Program-made: the position numbers and the translations under genes | In this document: positions 45,533 through 56,146 of the stretch, one piece after another | Numbering within the stretch: position 1 is the stretch's first letter | Layout: every line of letters begins with the position of its first letter | Source: Raffaelea ambrosiae | Lineage: Eukaryota > Ascomycota > Sordariomycetes > Ophiostomatales > Ophiostomataceae | Length of the DNA stretch: 64,000 nucleotides | Direction: 5' to 3' | NCBI GenBank assembly: GCA_002778195.1 | Contig: PCDI01000006.1 | Location: forward strand, 1,431,950-1,495,949 | Notes under the pieces: generated by a model | What the model was told of the DNA's origin: nothing | What the model saw: only the letters and a program-made list of their open reading frames with translations | The model's database searches: none

Positions 45533-46980
45533 CTACTCCAAAAGTGGCGCCCGCTCGCTGTCGCCGGTGACGACCACGACGACCGACTCGCCGGCACGGC
45601 CAAACGACGAGGGCACGGCCACCAGCAGCGTGGCCAGGAACAGGACCGACATGATGACAAAGGCAAAGATCCACTGCAGGGTGAAGACGTGGTGGAGGAA
45701 CTGGCCGGCGCCGAGAGCAGCGGTAAGAACCGACAGACAGAAGCCGAGGGTGTAGTCCTGAGGGGGGGGAAGGGTTAGCACAGAATACCAGAGTATACAA
45801 CCAGGGGGGGGGGGGTATACACCCGAGAGACCTACCCCCAAGATCAAGACGTGGAACAGGCCGTAGCCCAGGATGGCCCACACGAAAACGTTGGCCAGCA
45901 GGCGCTGGAAGGCGTGGTGCGGGTGCGGAAAGGCCATGGCGCCGTCCCAGAAGAGCGCGACGACGGTCCAGGCGAGGGGTCCGGCGACGGTGGGGAGGTG
46001 GACGATGGCGCGCGGGTGGGAGGCCATGGGGTGGAGGAAGTAGAGGTAGGTGAGGTTGAGGAGGTTGAGGACGAGGACGATCTCGGCGAGGAAGAAGTGG
46101 GAGGTGATGAAGAGGAGGACGAAGAGGGTGTGGAGGATGTTGTTGACGATGAAGTGGGAGCCGACGGCGATGGCGGCGAGGAGGCGTTCCGGGTTGGAGG
46201 CGGCGAAGAGGTAGGAGACGTAGGAGGACTGGGAGGTGAAGAGGACGATCCTACCGAAGCGCGAGCCGGCGAAGCCGTGAGGTTAGCGTGACATTGGACG
46301 AGCCTCGAGGAAAGAAAGAAAAAACGAGCCTCGAGAAAAGAGAAGAAACAAAAACGAGCCTCAAAGAGGCGAGGAAAGAAAAGAAAAAACAGCCTCGAAG
46401 AGGAAAGGAAAGAAAAGAAAAAACAGCCTCAAAGAGGCGAGCAACACGAAGCTGTCGGCTCTGCAGAGACGTCGGCTTACCAGTAGATGTCCACGATCAG
46501 CATGTTGAGCGAGAAGCCCGTGGGGTGCTGGCGGTTCTGGTCGCCGATGCGGCGGCCATGCCAGTGGCCCGGTCCGCGGAACGTGTAGTAGATGGAGACG
46601 GCGCAGGCGACGGCCCACGTGGCGAGGGTGAGCACGCGGTAGGTGGCCAGTTCGGAGGCGGTGCGCTCATGGCGGCGGGCAAAGGGGTTGTCTACGAGGT
46701 GTGGGCGTTAGCGAGACGGAGTCGGAGAGTCAGTAGGAGACGAAGTCGGAGGGTCAGTAGGAGACGAAGTCGACGAGCCGACGCTGACGAGTTGGCGAGA
46801 TGGGGAGATGAGGAGTTGAGGAGTTGAGGAGTTGAGGAGTTGAGGAGTTGAGGAGTCGAGGAGTGGTGGTGGTGGCCATTGAGAGTTGAGTGGTGCAATT
46901 CGAGTTGACGGGCGACGAGCACCAGAACATTGTGTACAGAGAAGACAGACAGAGAACTTACATCGACGAACGCGGTCCAT
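45533..46980 (-). CDS. DUF1774 fungal integral membrane protein
   Basis: Four exons on the minus strand, 46980-46962, 46691-46481, 46250-45836 and 45757-45533, encode 289 residues with consistent phases. The very short first exon (MDRVRRY) joins NPFARRHERTASELATYR, the usual start of DUF1774 proteins. About six to eight hydrophobic helices follow, including LTLATWAVACAVSIYYTF, VDIYWIVLFTSQSSYVSYLF across the second splice, AIAVGSHFIVNNILHTLFVL, AEIVLVLNLLNLTYLYFLHP, and ANVFVWAILGYGLFHVLIL. The C-terminus ends SERAPLLE, resembling an acidic dileucine sorting signal. Function is unknown for the family; the layout is of a small polytopic endomembrane protein. Intron 2 (46251-46480) carries the hairpin repeat, and intron 3 has a G12 tract on the + strand, a poly-C run in the transcript. 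Confidence 0.9.
46251..46480 (-). repeat. hairpin-repeat copies within intron 2 of the DUF1774 gene
   Basis: On the + strand the intron has CGAGCCTCAAAGAGGCGAGG (46355-46374; stem GCCTC/GAGGC with AAA loop), a second GCCTC-AAA-GAGGC copy (46426-46438), an AGCCTCGAAGAGG copy (46391-46403) and two CGAGCCTCGAG copies (near 46299 and 46325). Each is followed by a GAAAAGAAA-type tail. The flanks match the other introns, but the stem is longer and has a different sequence. Confidence 0.8.
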
Positions 46981-48481
46981 GTTGACGTCTGGGCGTGGAC
47001 TGGCGGGCTGTTGCAGGCGGCTCCAAGTTGGGATGCGGCTCTGTGCGGCTCGCGTGAGGCTCCGCGTCTGTGGAAAAAGGCGGCGCAAACGAGCGATTGT
47101 GAGAATCGAGATGGACAGGGCGACGGCTGGGTGTGCGGGTGAGAAAAAGGACTACGACAGGAAAGAATGAGAGAAAGAGAGAGAGAGCAAGAGAGGGCGA
47201 CTGCGTGACCTTTTACATGTTAACTACATAAGTATGGGGAAAACGGGCATGCTGGTATGCAAAAAACAAAGCTAGTCGGGGCTGCTAGCCAATGCACAGT
47301 TGCAGTGCCGGCCAGCCACCCAGTCTGGAACCCAAGCTTGGCTCAGCTCCTCGCCCAAAACCAGACAACCCCCCCACTCGAGAGGGGGAGCTGTAGCCAG
47401 AGTGCATGCAGTGGGAGGGAGGGGGACGCGCTGGGTCCGCCACTTTTTGTGGGGAGGTCGGCCCCCCCCAGCAGGCTGTGGGTGCCTCTATCGGGGACGT
47501 CCGCGAGGGCACTGTAGCCAGTATGCCTTGTGCTAGAATTATTGTGTCTTCTGGAAGGGCCGACTTTTATGATGTTCCTCGCTCCAAGTTGCGTGTTTCC
47601 ATGCATGCAACAAGAGGCGAATCAGGCTTTTTGTTCTTTTGTTCTTTTTGTTCTTCTTGTTCTTTTTGTTCCTTTTGTTCTTTTCTTCCTCTTTGTTTTC
47701 CTCTTTCCCTCGATTTCTGTCTGTTTGTTGCTTTTTCCGCCTGGCTATCGTTCAGCTCGACAGGGCTTCCAGGCCTTGACAGCATTGGCATGCCTGTCCA
47801 GAAACGCCGACTACGTCACCACTTTCATGCTGTCTCCCTCTCTATCCCTGGGCGCTTCACCTGGTAGGGTTGTCGTCCCCACAGACGACCGTTCTGCTCC
47901 TTGCGCTCTGCTCATGGTGTGCACACCTTTGTCCCGTGTCCTTGCTGCTGGTTCCTGTTTCCGGCCATGGGGCGTGCCCATCTATCGAGAACAATGTACT
48001 TTGTAGATGGCCGAAAAATATCTCATTCTGATACATGCACTGGCACTATCCAAATATCAGTTAGTAAGATGCCATGTCAGTTGGATGCCACGTCAGTAAG
48101 ATGACCTCCTGTCCTGGTGCAGGGTCTTGTGCATGTCTCAGATCACTGCGCAGGAACACGTCTCGATTGCATCTCCATGTCTCGCATCTTGAATTGAAGA
48201 CCAGAACGCTCCTCCTCCATCGCGTGGGGTATATCTAATGTGCCCGCCAAAACAGCAGGCAAATGAACAAGATAAAAAAAAGAAGGGAAATAAAACAGTA
48301 AAAGTTCGAAAAATATTAAAAATGCAGTACATGTAAAAACACCGAATCGAAACATGAGAACGCAAACAGTCCACCTGTATATACCGCAGACACCATTGAC
48401 ACCGTAGACACCGCCACTGGGAACCCAGACGCCTGTCTCGTCCTGTCAGACACTCTGGATGCACTCATCGCGCCTTGCCCG
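46981..48481. other. intergenic region, 1.5 kb
   Basis: Upstream of the DUF1774 gene and downstream of HOS3, both minus strand. Includes a pyrimidine-rich block with TTCTTTTTG repeats (47630-47710). No gene was recognised. Confidence 0.65.
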
Positions 48482-49244
48482 TCACTCCTTCCGGCCGTCC
48501 AGTGGCCCTTCCGCCAGCCGCCAAGCCGGCGTCGCCGGTGGCAGCCCTCCGTCACCGCCCGTCGGCAGCGCAAACGGGATCGTCGACGTCGCTGTAAACA
48601 CCGGCAGGTCCTCTCGCTTCATAGCCGTCGGCGTCAGTGGCCGCCGCCCCGGGCTGCCCTGCTCAAGTTTGACGTTCTCAGGCTGTGCCCGCTGCTCATC
48701 TGACCTTACTTCTGGATGAACTAGCTGCACACCTGGCCTGTCCCCCGGCTCCGACCCTGCTCTCGTCTCCACCTTGACGGGCTTCGTCCGCGTCGCCGGC
48801 GTCGGCGTAGCCGCCTCGTTCGGCGGCATCCACTGGAGAGGCTGTGTCCGCGGGAGTGCCGCCGGCGTGGCGCCCTCGGGCTGGTAGGGCACAAAGAGGG
48901 TCGGGGCAGGGATCGTGTTTGCCATTGTGTTTGTTGTCGTGCTCACCGTCGTCTTCGCCATTGTCGTCGACTCGCTCGTCTCGTGCCCCGCATCATCGGC
49001 TGCGTCGGCCGAGTCGGCCAAGTCCTCCGCTCCTCCGGCCGGGCCCCACACGGTCTGGGCCGCGGGTGTGGCTGGCAGGGTAGGGCCAGGAGGCACGTGG
49101 ACGGCGTCCAAGTGCATGCCATCGTCACCTGCATCGTGGCTCTCTAGAGTTGGCGCTTCCGATGCCGGCGTCTTGACGCGCTCCGAGCAGTCCGATGTGG
49201 AAGACGACGGTCCCCTACGGGGCGGCACATGTGCAGACGTCGGC

Positions 49245-49288
<44 letters not shown>

Positions 49289-52200
49289 TGCTGCTGCTGT
49301 TGCTGCTGCCTCCTTGTCCCTTTTGGCCTTCTCGCGGGCTTCTTTCTGTGCCGCCGTCACCACGTGGATCTTGATCTTGCGCATCCCCGTCGTCAGCTTG
49401 TCGACTTCGTCTGCACTAGAAGCGGCAGAGGTAGCGGCAGCCACAAGTGTAGAAGACTTTCTCGACGCAGTTCCTCCTGCCGCGCTCGCAGACGATGTTC
49501 TTGACATTCCTCCTCCTGTTGCGCTCGTAGGACCCGTGGTCGCCTTCTTGGTCCGTGGCGTCCTGGCCACGGTCTTGGCTGGCGTCTGCGCCGGCGTGTT
49601 CAGCCGGGACGATGCCGCACTGCCGGTGGGCCGGGTCTTCTTGACCGCCAGAGGCGGCACCGGCGCACCCATTGGGGTAGGAGCGCCAGCAAACGGCACC
49701 GGCGGCGGCGGTGGTAGGTCCTCGGCAGATGATGACGGCGGCCGGGTGGACGGGCCCTCCGACGACACGGCCAGAGCGGTGTCCGACTCGCCCGTCTCGG
49801 ACACGGCGGTTGACGCCGCACTAAGGCGTCGGCCGGACTGCTTTGGACGGCCCCGTGCAGTTGTCTGTGGAGATCAGTTAGTCCAGGCAGTACAAGGCAG
49901 GAAGGCAGGCCAATACAATGCTTACCTTTTCGGTCGCGTGGACGGCGCTGCCGGCAACCGTCTTGCGCCGGCTCTTCCGCTCGGCCTCCTTGCTGCTGGC
50001 CTCGGACCCGAACGGCTTGACCTGCTTGCGCTCGCGCATCGACATCCGCGTCGGTGCGGCTGGCGTGCGGGGTGTCGCTGCTGGTGTCGTTGTCATAGTA
50101 GCAGCAGCAGTAGTAGCAGTGGTTGTGGTCGGGCCCGTCGCCGTGCCCATCGCCGTGCCACCCGCCAGCAGAGACTGCCGGTCGCGCCGCGCCCGTGTGG
50201 CCTCGGCCGACAGGTCTTCCACGGTGCAGCTGGTCGTGGTCCGGTCGGACGGAATCAGCAGCTTGCTGAGCTCGTGGAACGCCACGGTCCACGGCACCTC
50301 GGGCGGCGGCGGCGTGGGGGGCCGCGACACCGGCGACGAGCCGTAGCTCGACGACAGACCAGAGGCGCTGCGGCGAGTCTTAGGCGTCGCAACCACCTTG
50401 GCCTTGGACGACTGCGTGGGCGACCAGTATGTCGGCGCCGGCGCCGCCGGCTTGGGCTCGGCAGCCGGCGGTGGCGGCGCCAGGGCCGCCTCGATCAGGT
50501 CGAGCTCTTCGGCCGCAAACCACGACGGATCGTACGCAGCAGCAGCACCGCCGGGTCTGGCCCGATCGGCGTCGTCATCGTCGTCGTCGTCTTCGCTCGG
50601 AATGGCGCCCATCCTACGGCCCATTTCGTAGCCGAGCCCCGAGTGGTAGGCCTCGTCCCGGGTGGCCGGATCGCTGCCGGCCAGGCCGCTCAGGTGGCTC
50701 AGGACGCCCGAGAAGATGGCCCGGTCGCTGTAGCCGCCCTCCATGACGCTGATGACGCGGCCGTCGACGCAGTTGCCGGCCTCGCCGGCAATGCGCACGA
50801 CGTCGCGGGTGAAGCGGGCGTAGAACTCGGTCGGCACGTTGACCTTGTGGCGCTGCATGCTGGCCGTCTCCCACTCGCAGGCGTCGAAGCCGGCCGAGAT
50901 GAAGATGGCGCCGCGGCCCTGCTCGGGCCCCCAGCGCTCGGCCTGGCGCTGCAAGAAGGCGCGCAGCTTGTCCAGCAGGATGGTGTACTTGGTCTCGTAG
51001 TGCTGCCAGAACTCGGCCACGGTCTTCCACGGCTCCAGGTGGACGTTCCAGATGTTCTGGCCGTGCGCGTTCTCGATGCACAGGCTGGCGTTCTTGACCT
51101 TCTCCTCGTCGCCCATCTCGCACGGGAACGAGTTGATGTCGTGCAGGCTGAAGTAGCCGATCGACGTCTTCTTCCACGGCGACGCGTTCTTGGCCATGGT
51201 GGCGCTGCGCGCGTTGTGCGCCCAGGCAATGGCCTGCGAGCCGTCGCCGTGGTGCAGGTCAAAGTCGACAATGGCCGCGTGGTTGAGCCCGTGGTGCAGG
51301 ATACCGTGCATGATGCCAATGTGCACGTTGTTGATCCAGCAGAACCCCGACGGCCAGCTGTTGGAGCAGTGGTGGCCCGGCGGCCGAATGCCGACAAACG
51401 CACGCTTTGCCCCGGCTCCCTGGCCGCCACGGCCGTTGTTCGCCGTCCCCAGCACGGCGTCCACCGCCTCGCATACACCGCCCAACGCACCCTCCAGCGC
51501 ATCGCGCGACTCGGCACACAGATACAGATCGCCCTCGTGCAGCTTGGCTGGGGCGGTATTTGTGCTGTTGCTATTGTTGTTGTCGCGGCCATGGTGGCCG
51601 TGGCCGTGGCCGTGTCCGTGGCCGTGCCCGCTGCCGCGGTCCATGTCCGGCCTCTGCAGCTCCTTGCCGTTGAGCGCCAGCTTGGCCTCGGCCGAGTCGC
51701 ACAGAATGCCCAGCTCCTCCATCCACTTGGCGCCGTGCACGTTGGTCACGGCCTGTGCCAGCAGCGGCAGCTTGCGCGTGGTCTTGCGGATGCGGAACGG
51801 CGCCGACGGGATCGACGCCGGCTCGAGGCGCGGGTGCGGCATGTACGCCCCGCCGGCATGGCGCTCGCCCAGACGCACATAGGCCGCCGACACGCCGACG
51901 GCGCAGGCCTGGATGCGCTCGGGCCGCTCGACAATGGTGCTCAGGTTGGCGCGCGACGTGCGCGGCCGCGCGTAGCGGTGGCCGTAGCAGCTGTCGTGGA
52001 GGATGACGAGCGTCTCGGCCGCCGCGGCCGCCGCGTGGTCGCTGTCTTCGCGGTGGAGGGCGAGCTCGGCCGCAAAGTGGCGCTGGGCGATCGAAGCCGC
52101 TGTCGGCGGCGGCGGCGGCAGAGGCCGTGCTGCTGCTGATTCCTCCTCCTCACGCAGCGCGTCAAAGTGGCCGTTGCTGTTGCCAAAGTATCCATGTTGG

Positions 52201-52634
52201 CTGTTGCTGCTGCTGCCGCCAGGCGACCGGAGAGGCGAGCGCAGCGGAGACGAAGGGTAGTGGCCCGCGACGCTCGGCGAGCGCAGGTTGGACGAGCTGG
52301 CCCGCCGCAGAGGCTGCTTGTGTGGCCCGCCGCTGGGCGACGCCGCGCGCAGCGAGTTGAGCGAGGCCTTGCGCAGCAGCGCCGGCGACCCCGTGCTCGA
52401 GTTGCGGCGGCTGTTGAGGCCAGTGGCGCCTGCCGTCCCCGACGTCGTTGATGGCGGGCCCCGGGACACGGCGCGTGGGCCGGCCAGGGGACTCCGCGAC
52501 TGGCTGGGCGAGGAGCCCGTCGACAGCGACAGCTGGCGCAGCGATGTCTCCAGGTCGCTGTCCGCGCTGGCTGCTGCTGTTGCTGTGTTGCCAGAGGCCC
52601 GTGGCCGCTGTGCCGACGGCGTGGCACGAGACAT
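48482..52634 (-). CDS. HOS3: Hos3-type histone deacetylase
   Basis: Two exons, 52634-49926 and 49864-48482 (donor GTAAGC, branch ACTAAC, acceptor CACAG, phase 0), encode 1,363 residues. Residues 1-205 are Ser/Pro-rich and disordered. The class II-like HDAC domain spans ~207-680: RPPGHHC (417-423, catalytic His pair), VDFDLHHGDGS (zinc-ligand Asp/His, 456-466), SAGFDA (580-585, second ligand Asp) and MEGGYSDR (catalytic-type Tyr, ~635), so it should be active. LVILHDSCYGHRY and TIVERPERIQA are typical of Hos3. Hos3 removes acetyl groups from core histones and also acts at the bud neck in yeast. The C-terminal extension beyond residue ~700 is long and low-complexity, with an AT-hook-like RGRPKQSGRR just after the splice and many Thr-Pro/Ser-Pro sites. 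It is longer than yeast Hos3 (697 aa), like other filamentous-fungal orthologues. Confidence 0.93.
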
Positions 52635-53659
52635 ACAGACCGAGGGACTTTGACAGTGGTAATGTGTGTGTGTGTGTGTGTGTTGTGTGTATTTCGCTTT
52701 CGTTTTCGCTTTCGTTGCGTTGTGTTTCGTTTCGTTTCGTTTCTTACGTTTCGTTTCGAGAAAAAAAGCGTCGTCCCCTTAAAGTGGGCGTGCCAGTCAG
52801 CCGGGAATGGTTGTGTGTGAGGTGCTTCTTCAGACCCGCATGCACATGCACGACAGCAGAGGTGCACCGGAGGCAGCTGTCGAGAGAGAGAGAGAGGGGG
52901 AGGGTGAGGACAGGAGAGGTGTGAAGCAGTAGTGAAGCGAAAAAAAAGTTCACGATTTGTGTGAGAAGGTGGGGGATGTGGGATGTTTGGCTCCTGCATG
53001 CTTTATTCCATGTTTTACTGACTTGTTTGTTTGTTGACTGCGCAAGCAGGGAAAGGGCAACCTGCCGCGCTCCTGCCCGTCCTGGGACGCGTTGCTGTTG
53101 TTGCACACCGTCACACGTGTTAGCCCTTCCAGGGGTCACGTGTGCTAATTTACAGGGGCAGTCTGGTATAGGGGCCCTGATAGGTGTTATATTAGAGCTC
53201 TAATATTTCGGTGTGCTCCCCTGGTCCAATGCTACATAAAGGCGGGCCAGCAAATGAAAATGCGAAATTTGACAAGACGGCGAGCTGGGCACGGCTGTCT
53301 TGACTTGCAACGGCGTTGTGTCTGTGTGCTGGAAGACAACACCTAGTATACGACGGCCTTGGCCTACACCATACCATGTGTGGCTTTGATTGGCCAATGT
53401 TGGCTGGGATACAGTAGCTAACACCAACCCCTTCTCAGGGCATGGCATCTTTTGGCTTGCTGAAATTCATTCTCCGGCCATGCAGTGTCAGCCGTGCCAG
53501 CCATGTCAGCCATGGACATGCTTGGCTATCTCTGGAGAGGGCCCAGACTCGACCTGGTTCCAATCCGAAGCTCAGGATAGCGCCACCCGTGCCACCTAGC
53601 TGTCAGAGCGGTCTGTGGTTCAGCTTAATACAGCTTGAGCTGGTTCAGCCTCCACCTAT
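52635..53659. other. intergenic region upstream of HOS3
   Basis: 1.0 kb between the HOS3 start and the JJJ1 stop codon. It has a (GT)n run (52661-52681), TTTCG repeats (52690-52760) and one CACGTG word (53137-53142). No gene was recognised. Confidence 0.65.
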
Positions 53660-55737
53660 TCAGCCCTTCCTCTTCTTGCCACCTGCTTTGACCGTGGGCA
53701 TCGGATGGTCCACGCGCAGGTGCTTGTGCAGCTTCGTGTTGGACGAGAACGTCTCATTGCAGATCTTGCATGTGTTCTGATTGGTCAGTACAGGACAAAA
53801 GGGAGAGGCTGCATCTTTGTCTTTGACTTACCGTCTCCTGTTGGATCGCTTCCGCGGCCTGTCTGGCGGCCTTCTTCTCCCGCTTTGCCTTGGCCTTGCC
53901 GACCTTCTTGGTTGCAGACGCCGCCGCGCCGTTGCCGTTTTCAATATCAAGAGTGTCCATGCTGGCTGCCAGGTCACTGCTATCCACCTCGGCGTCGTCT
54001 TGCTCCTTGCCAAACAGTCTCTCCTCAACAACGTTTCTCGGCGCATAGTCCTCGTCGTCGTCTTCTTCGTCTTCCTTGGCCGTTGTCGTTTTGGACTTTT
54101 GTCCTCCGTTGGTGTCTTTGGCAGCCTTTTCAGACTCAGACTCGGACTCAGCCTTGGGCTTCGTCTTCCCGAGCTTGGCCTGCTGTGTCTCTACCTCTTC
54201 TTCTGACCCGCCTTGTTGTGTCACCTTCGCTTCTTCCCCTTCTCCTTCCTCCTCCTCCTCCTCCTCCTCCTCCTCCTCCCCTACTACCTCCCATGCCTTC
54301 ACCTGATGCTTCTTGTTCAGACCCAGCTTCTTCTCCTCCTTGGCCATTTGCCTCTTCATTTGGTGCAGGGCCTTGAGATGCTTTTTGCTCTTCTCGTGCG
54401 CCTCAAACTGCTTCTCGCTCTTGAACGACTTGTCACACACCACACACTCAATCTCGTGCACCTCGTACTCGTCCTCCGAGTCGGAGAAAGTGCCCTCGTG
54501 CTGGTCCTTGACAGCAGAAGCACCACCACCACCACCACCACCAATACCATTGCCGCCTGCAGCATCCGGGTCAGCCCCCCACGAGGGCTCAACATACGTG
54601 GCAGCCAGGCGCTCCTGTAGGCGCTCTTGGTTGGCGGCGCGCTGGCGGGCGGCCTGGGCGGCGGCGGAGTCGCGGATGCTCTTTTGGCGGTCGGCCTCGG
54701 TCTGGGTGTTGGGCAGGTAGCGGGGGTCGCGCTTGCGGACAAAGGCGACGAGCGAGCGAACGGCGTCGTTGAACTCGCGGATGCCCTGTTCGCGGGCCTT
54801 TTTGTTCTCCTTTTCCATCTCGCGGCGCGCGTAGCGCTCGTACTTGTGAGGCTGGTCATACTTGTCGCACCAGCTAAAGGACTTCTTGGTGACAAAGTTG
54901 GACCAGCTGCGGTAGAACGGCTTGGCGGTGTCGTCGTACGAGTCGGTCGAGCCGCCAAAGGGCGGGAAGGTACCCTCGGGGGGCGGTTCGCGGCCGTCCC
55001 AGGCGCAGGCGGCCTCCTCCTCGCGGGCGAGCTGGGCGAAGGTAGCCTCAAGAACGCCAAAGAAGCCGGTGGGCGAGTCGTTGAAGGCGACGCTCGAGTT
55101 GAAGCGGCCCATCAGCTTGAACAGGTCGTCGGCGGTCGTGAGGGGCATGTTGTAGAAGAAGGCATCACCGCTGTCTTCGCCGTCGTTGTTCCCGCCGGCG
55201 GCATTGCTGCCGCGCAGGATGGCATCGCGGTGCGAGTCGTACCAAGCTCGTTCCTGGGGATCGGAGAGGATCTCGTAGGCGGTCTGGACCTCGGCGAACT
55301 TGCGGTTCGCATTAGCGGTGTCGTCTAGGTTGCGGTCAGGGTGTAGTTCGAGGGCTTTGCGGCGGTAGGCCTTTTTGATTCTGGGATGTGTCAGCAAACT
55401 TGTCCATACAAATCCTGGAAGGTAGCGTGGTGCCTGCGAGTCCGAGGAGATCCATCTGCTTCCTCATGAGGCAAGCCTCCAAGGTCTCAAGACGGCCTAC
55501 ACTCCCAAGAGAACTTCGCCGGACTCCCAAGAGCCTCTCCAGAAACTCCCATAGACTCCTCCGGCATTCTCCCAGTTACTCGTCCAGGTCCGTAGACAGC
55601 TCCACTGCCTATACATGCCCGACAACCGCGCACACTTACTCGTCGTCGGTAGCTGTTCTCTCCACGCTCAGCAGCTCATAGTAGCACGTCTTCGCCGGAG
55701 CGGGCTCCCCGCGCTGGTTCGACTGTCCGGCACCCAT
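53660..55737 (-). CDS. JJJ1: J-domain protein JJJ1 / DNAJC21, ribosome biogenesis factor
   Basis: Three exons, 55737-55640, 55380-53832 and 53776-53660, encode 587 residues, almost the length of yeast Jjj1 (590). The J domain spans residues ~17-85 and is split by intron 1 (DDE|IKKAYRRKALE); the HPD motif is at 46-48. A conserved DNAJC21 region follows (SFSWCDKYDQPHKYERYARREMEKENKK, FNDAVRSLVAFVRKRDPRY). Zinc finger 1 (CVVCDKSFKSEKQFEAHEKSKKH) starts at ~345. A charged acidic/Lys-rich region follows. Zinc finger 2 (CKICNETFSSNTKLHKHLRVDH, ~552-573) is encoded by the last exon, and the protein ends in a basic GGKKRKG. Jjj1 stimulates Hsp70 on late cytosolic pre-60S particles and, with Rei1, releases Arx1. 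A TGAGTCA site lies about 230 bp upstream of the ATG. Confidence 0.95.
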
Positions 55738-55965
55738 GGCTTGTTCTTGGTCGGTTTGTCAGGTGCCGTATTCCTCCTCTTCACACGGGTCAAAGTGGTG
55801 GTTGTTGCGTTGCAGTTATCGTTGGTGTTAGGCTACGATAGGCACCGTTGAAAAAAAAAAGTTTGGTTATTGATATTAACAAGTTGGGTTGAAACCTTAC
55901 AAATACCAGATTACATAAGACACAGTCTTAACACACAACAACTTTCTCCTTCAAATCCATTCCAT

Positions 55966-55972
55966 TGAGTCA
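55966..55972. promoter_or_regulatory. candidate Gcn4/CPC-1 bZIP site (TGAGTCA)
   Basis: Exact consensus heptamer, 229 bp upstream of the JJJ1 start codon. The match is visible; its use is inference. Confidence 0.35.
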
Positions 55973-56140
55973 CCCGTTTTTATTATCACATTCTCCGGTT
56001 TCCAGGCTCCTTCCTTTCAGTCCTTCGGTGTTCAGAGTCCTCGTCTCGGCTGTCTGTTTCGAGTTACTTCTGGGCTAGTTTTTATTCTGTGTGTTTACAA
56101 CCCCTCCCCCTCCGATGACGCTGACTTGTTTTAGCGCCTT

Positions 56141-56146
56141 CACGTG
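56141..56146. promoter_or_regulatory. candidate E-box CACGTG (Pho4/NUC-1 type)
   Basis: Palindromic CACGTG in the divergent region upstream of the SPX-RING gene, 1.4 kb before its ATG and 404 bp before that of JJJ1. Fungal Pho4/NUC-1 and Cbf1 bind this core. A hexamer is expected by chance in 64 kb, so the assignment is weak. Confidence 0.3.

Noticed and set aside
48915..52139. 1,074-codon open frame on the + strand opposite HOS3
   Set aside because: It is a shadow of the GC-rich HDAC coding strand; the HDAC motifs and splice sites on the minus strand decide.
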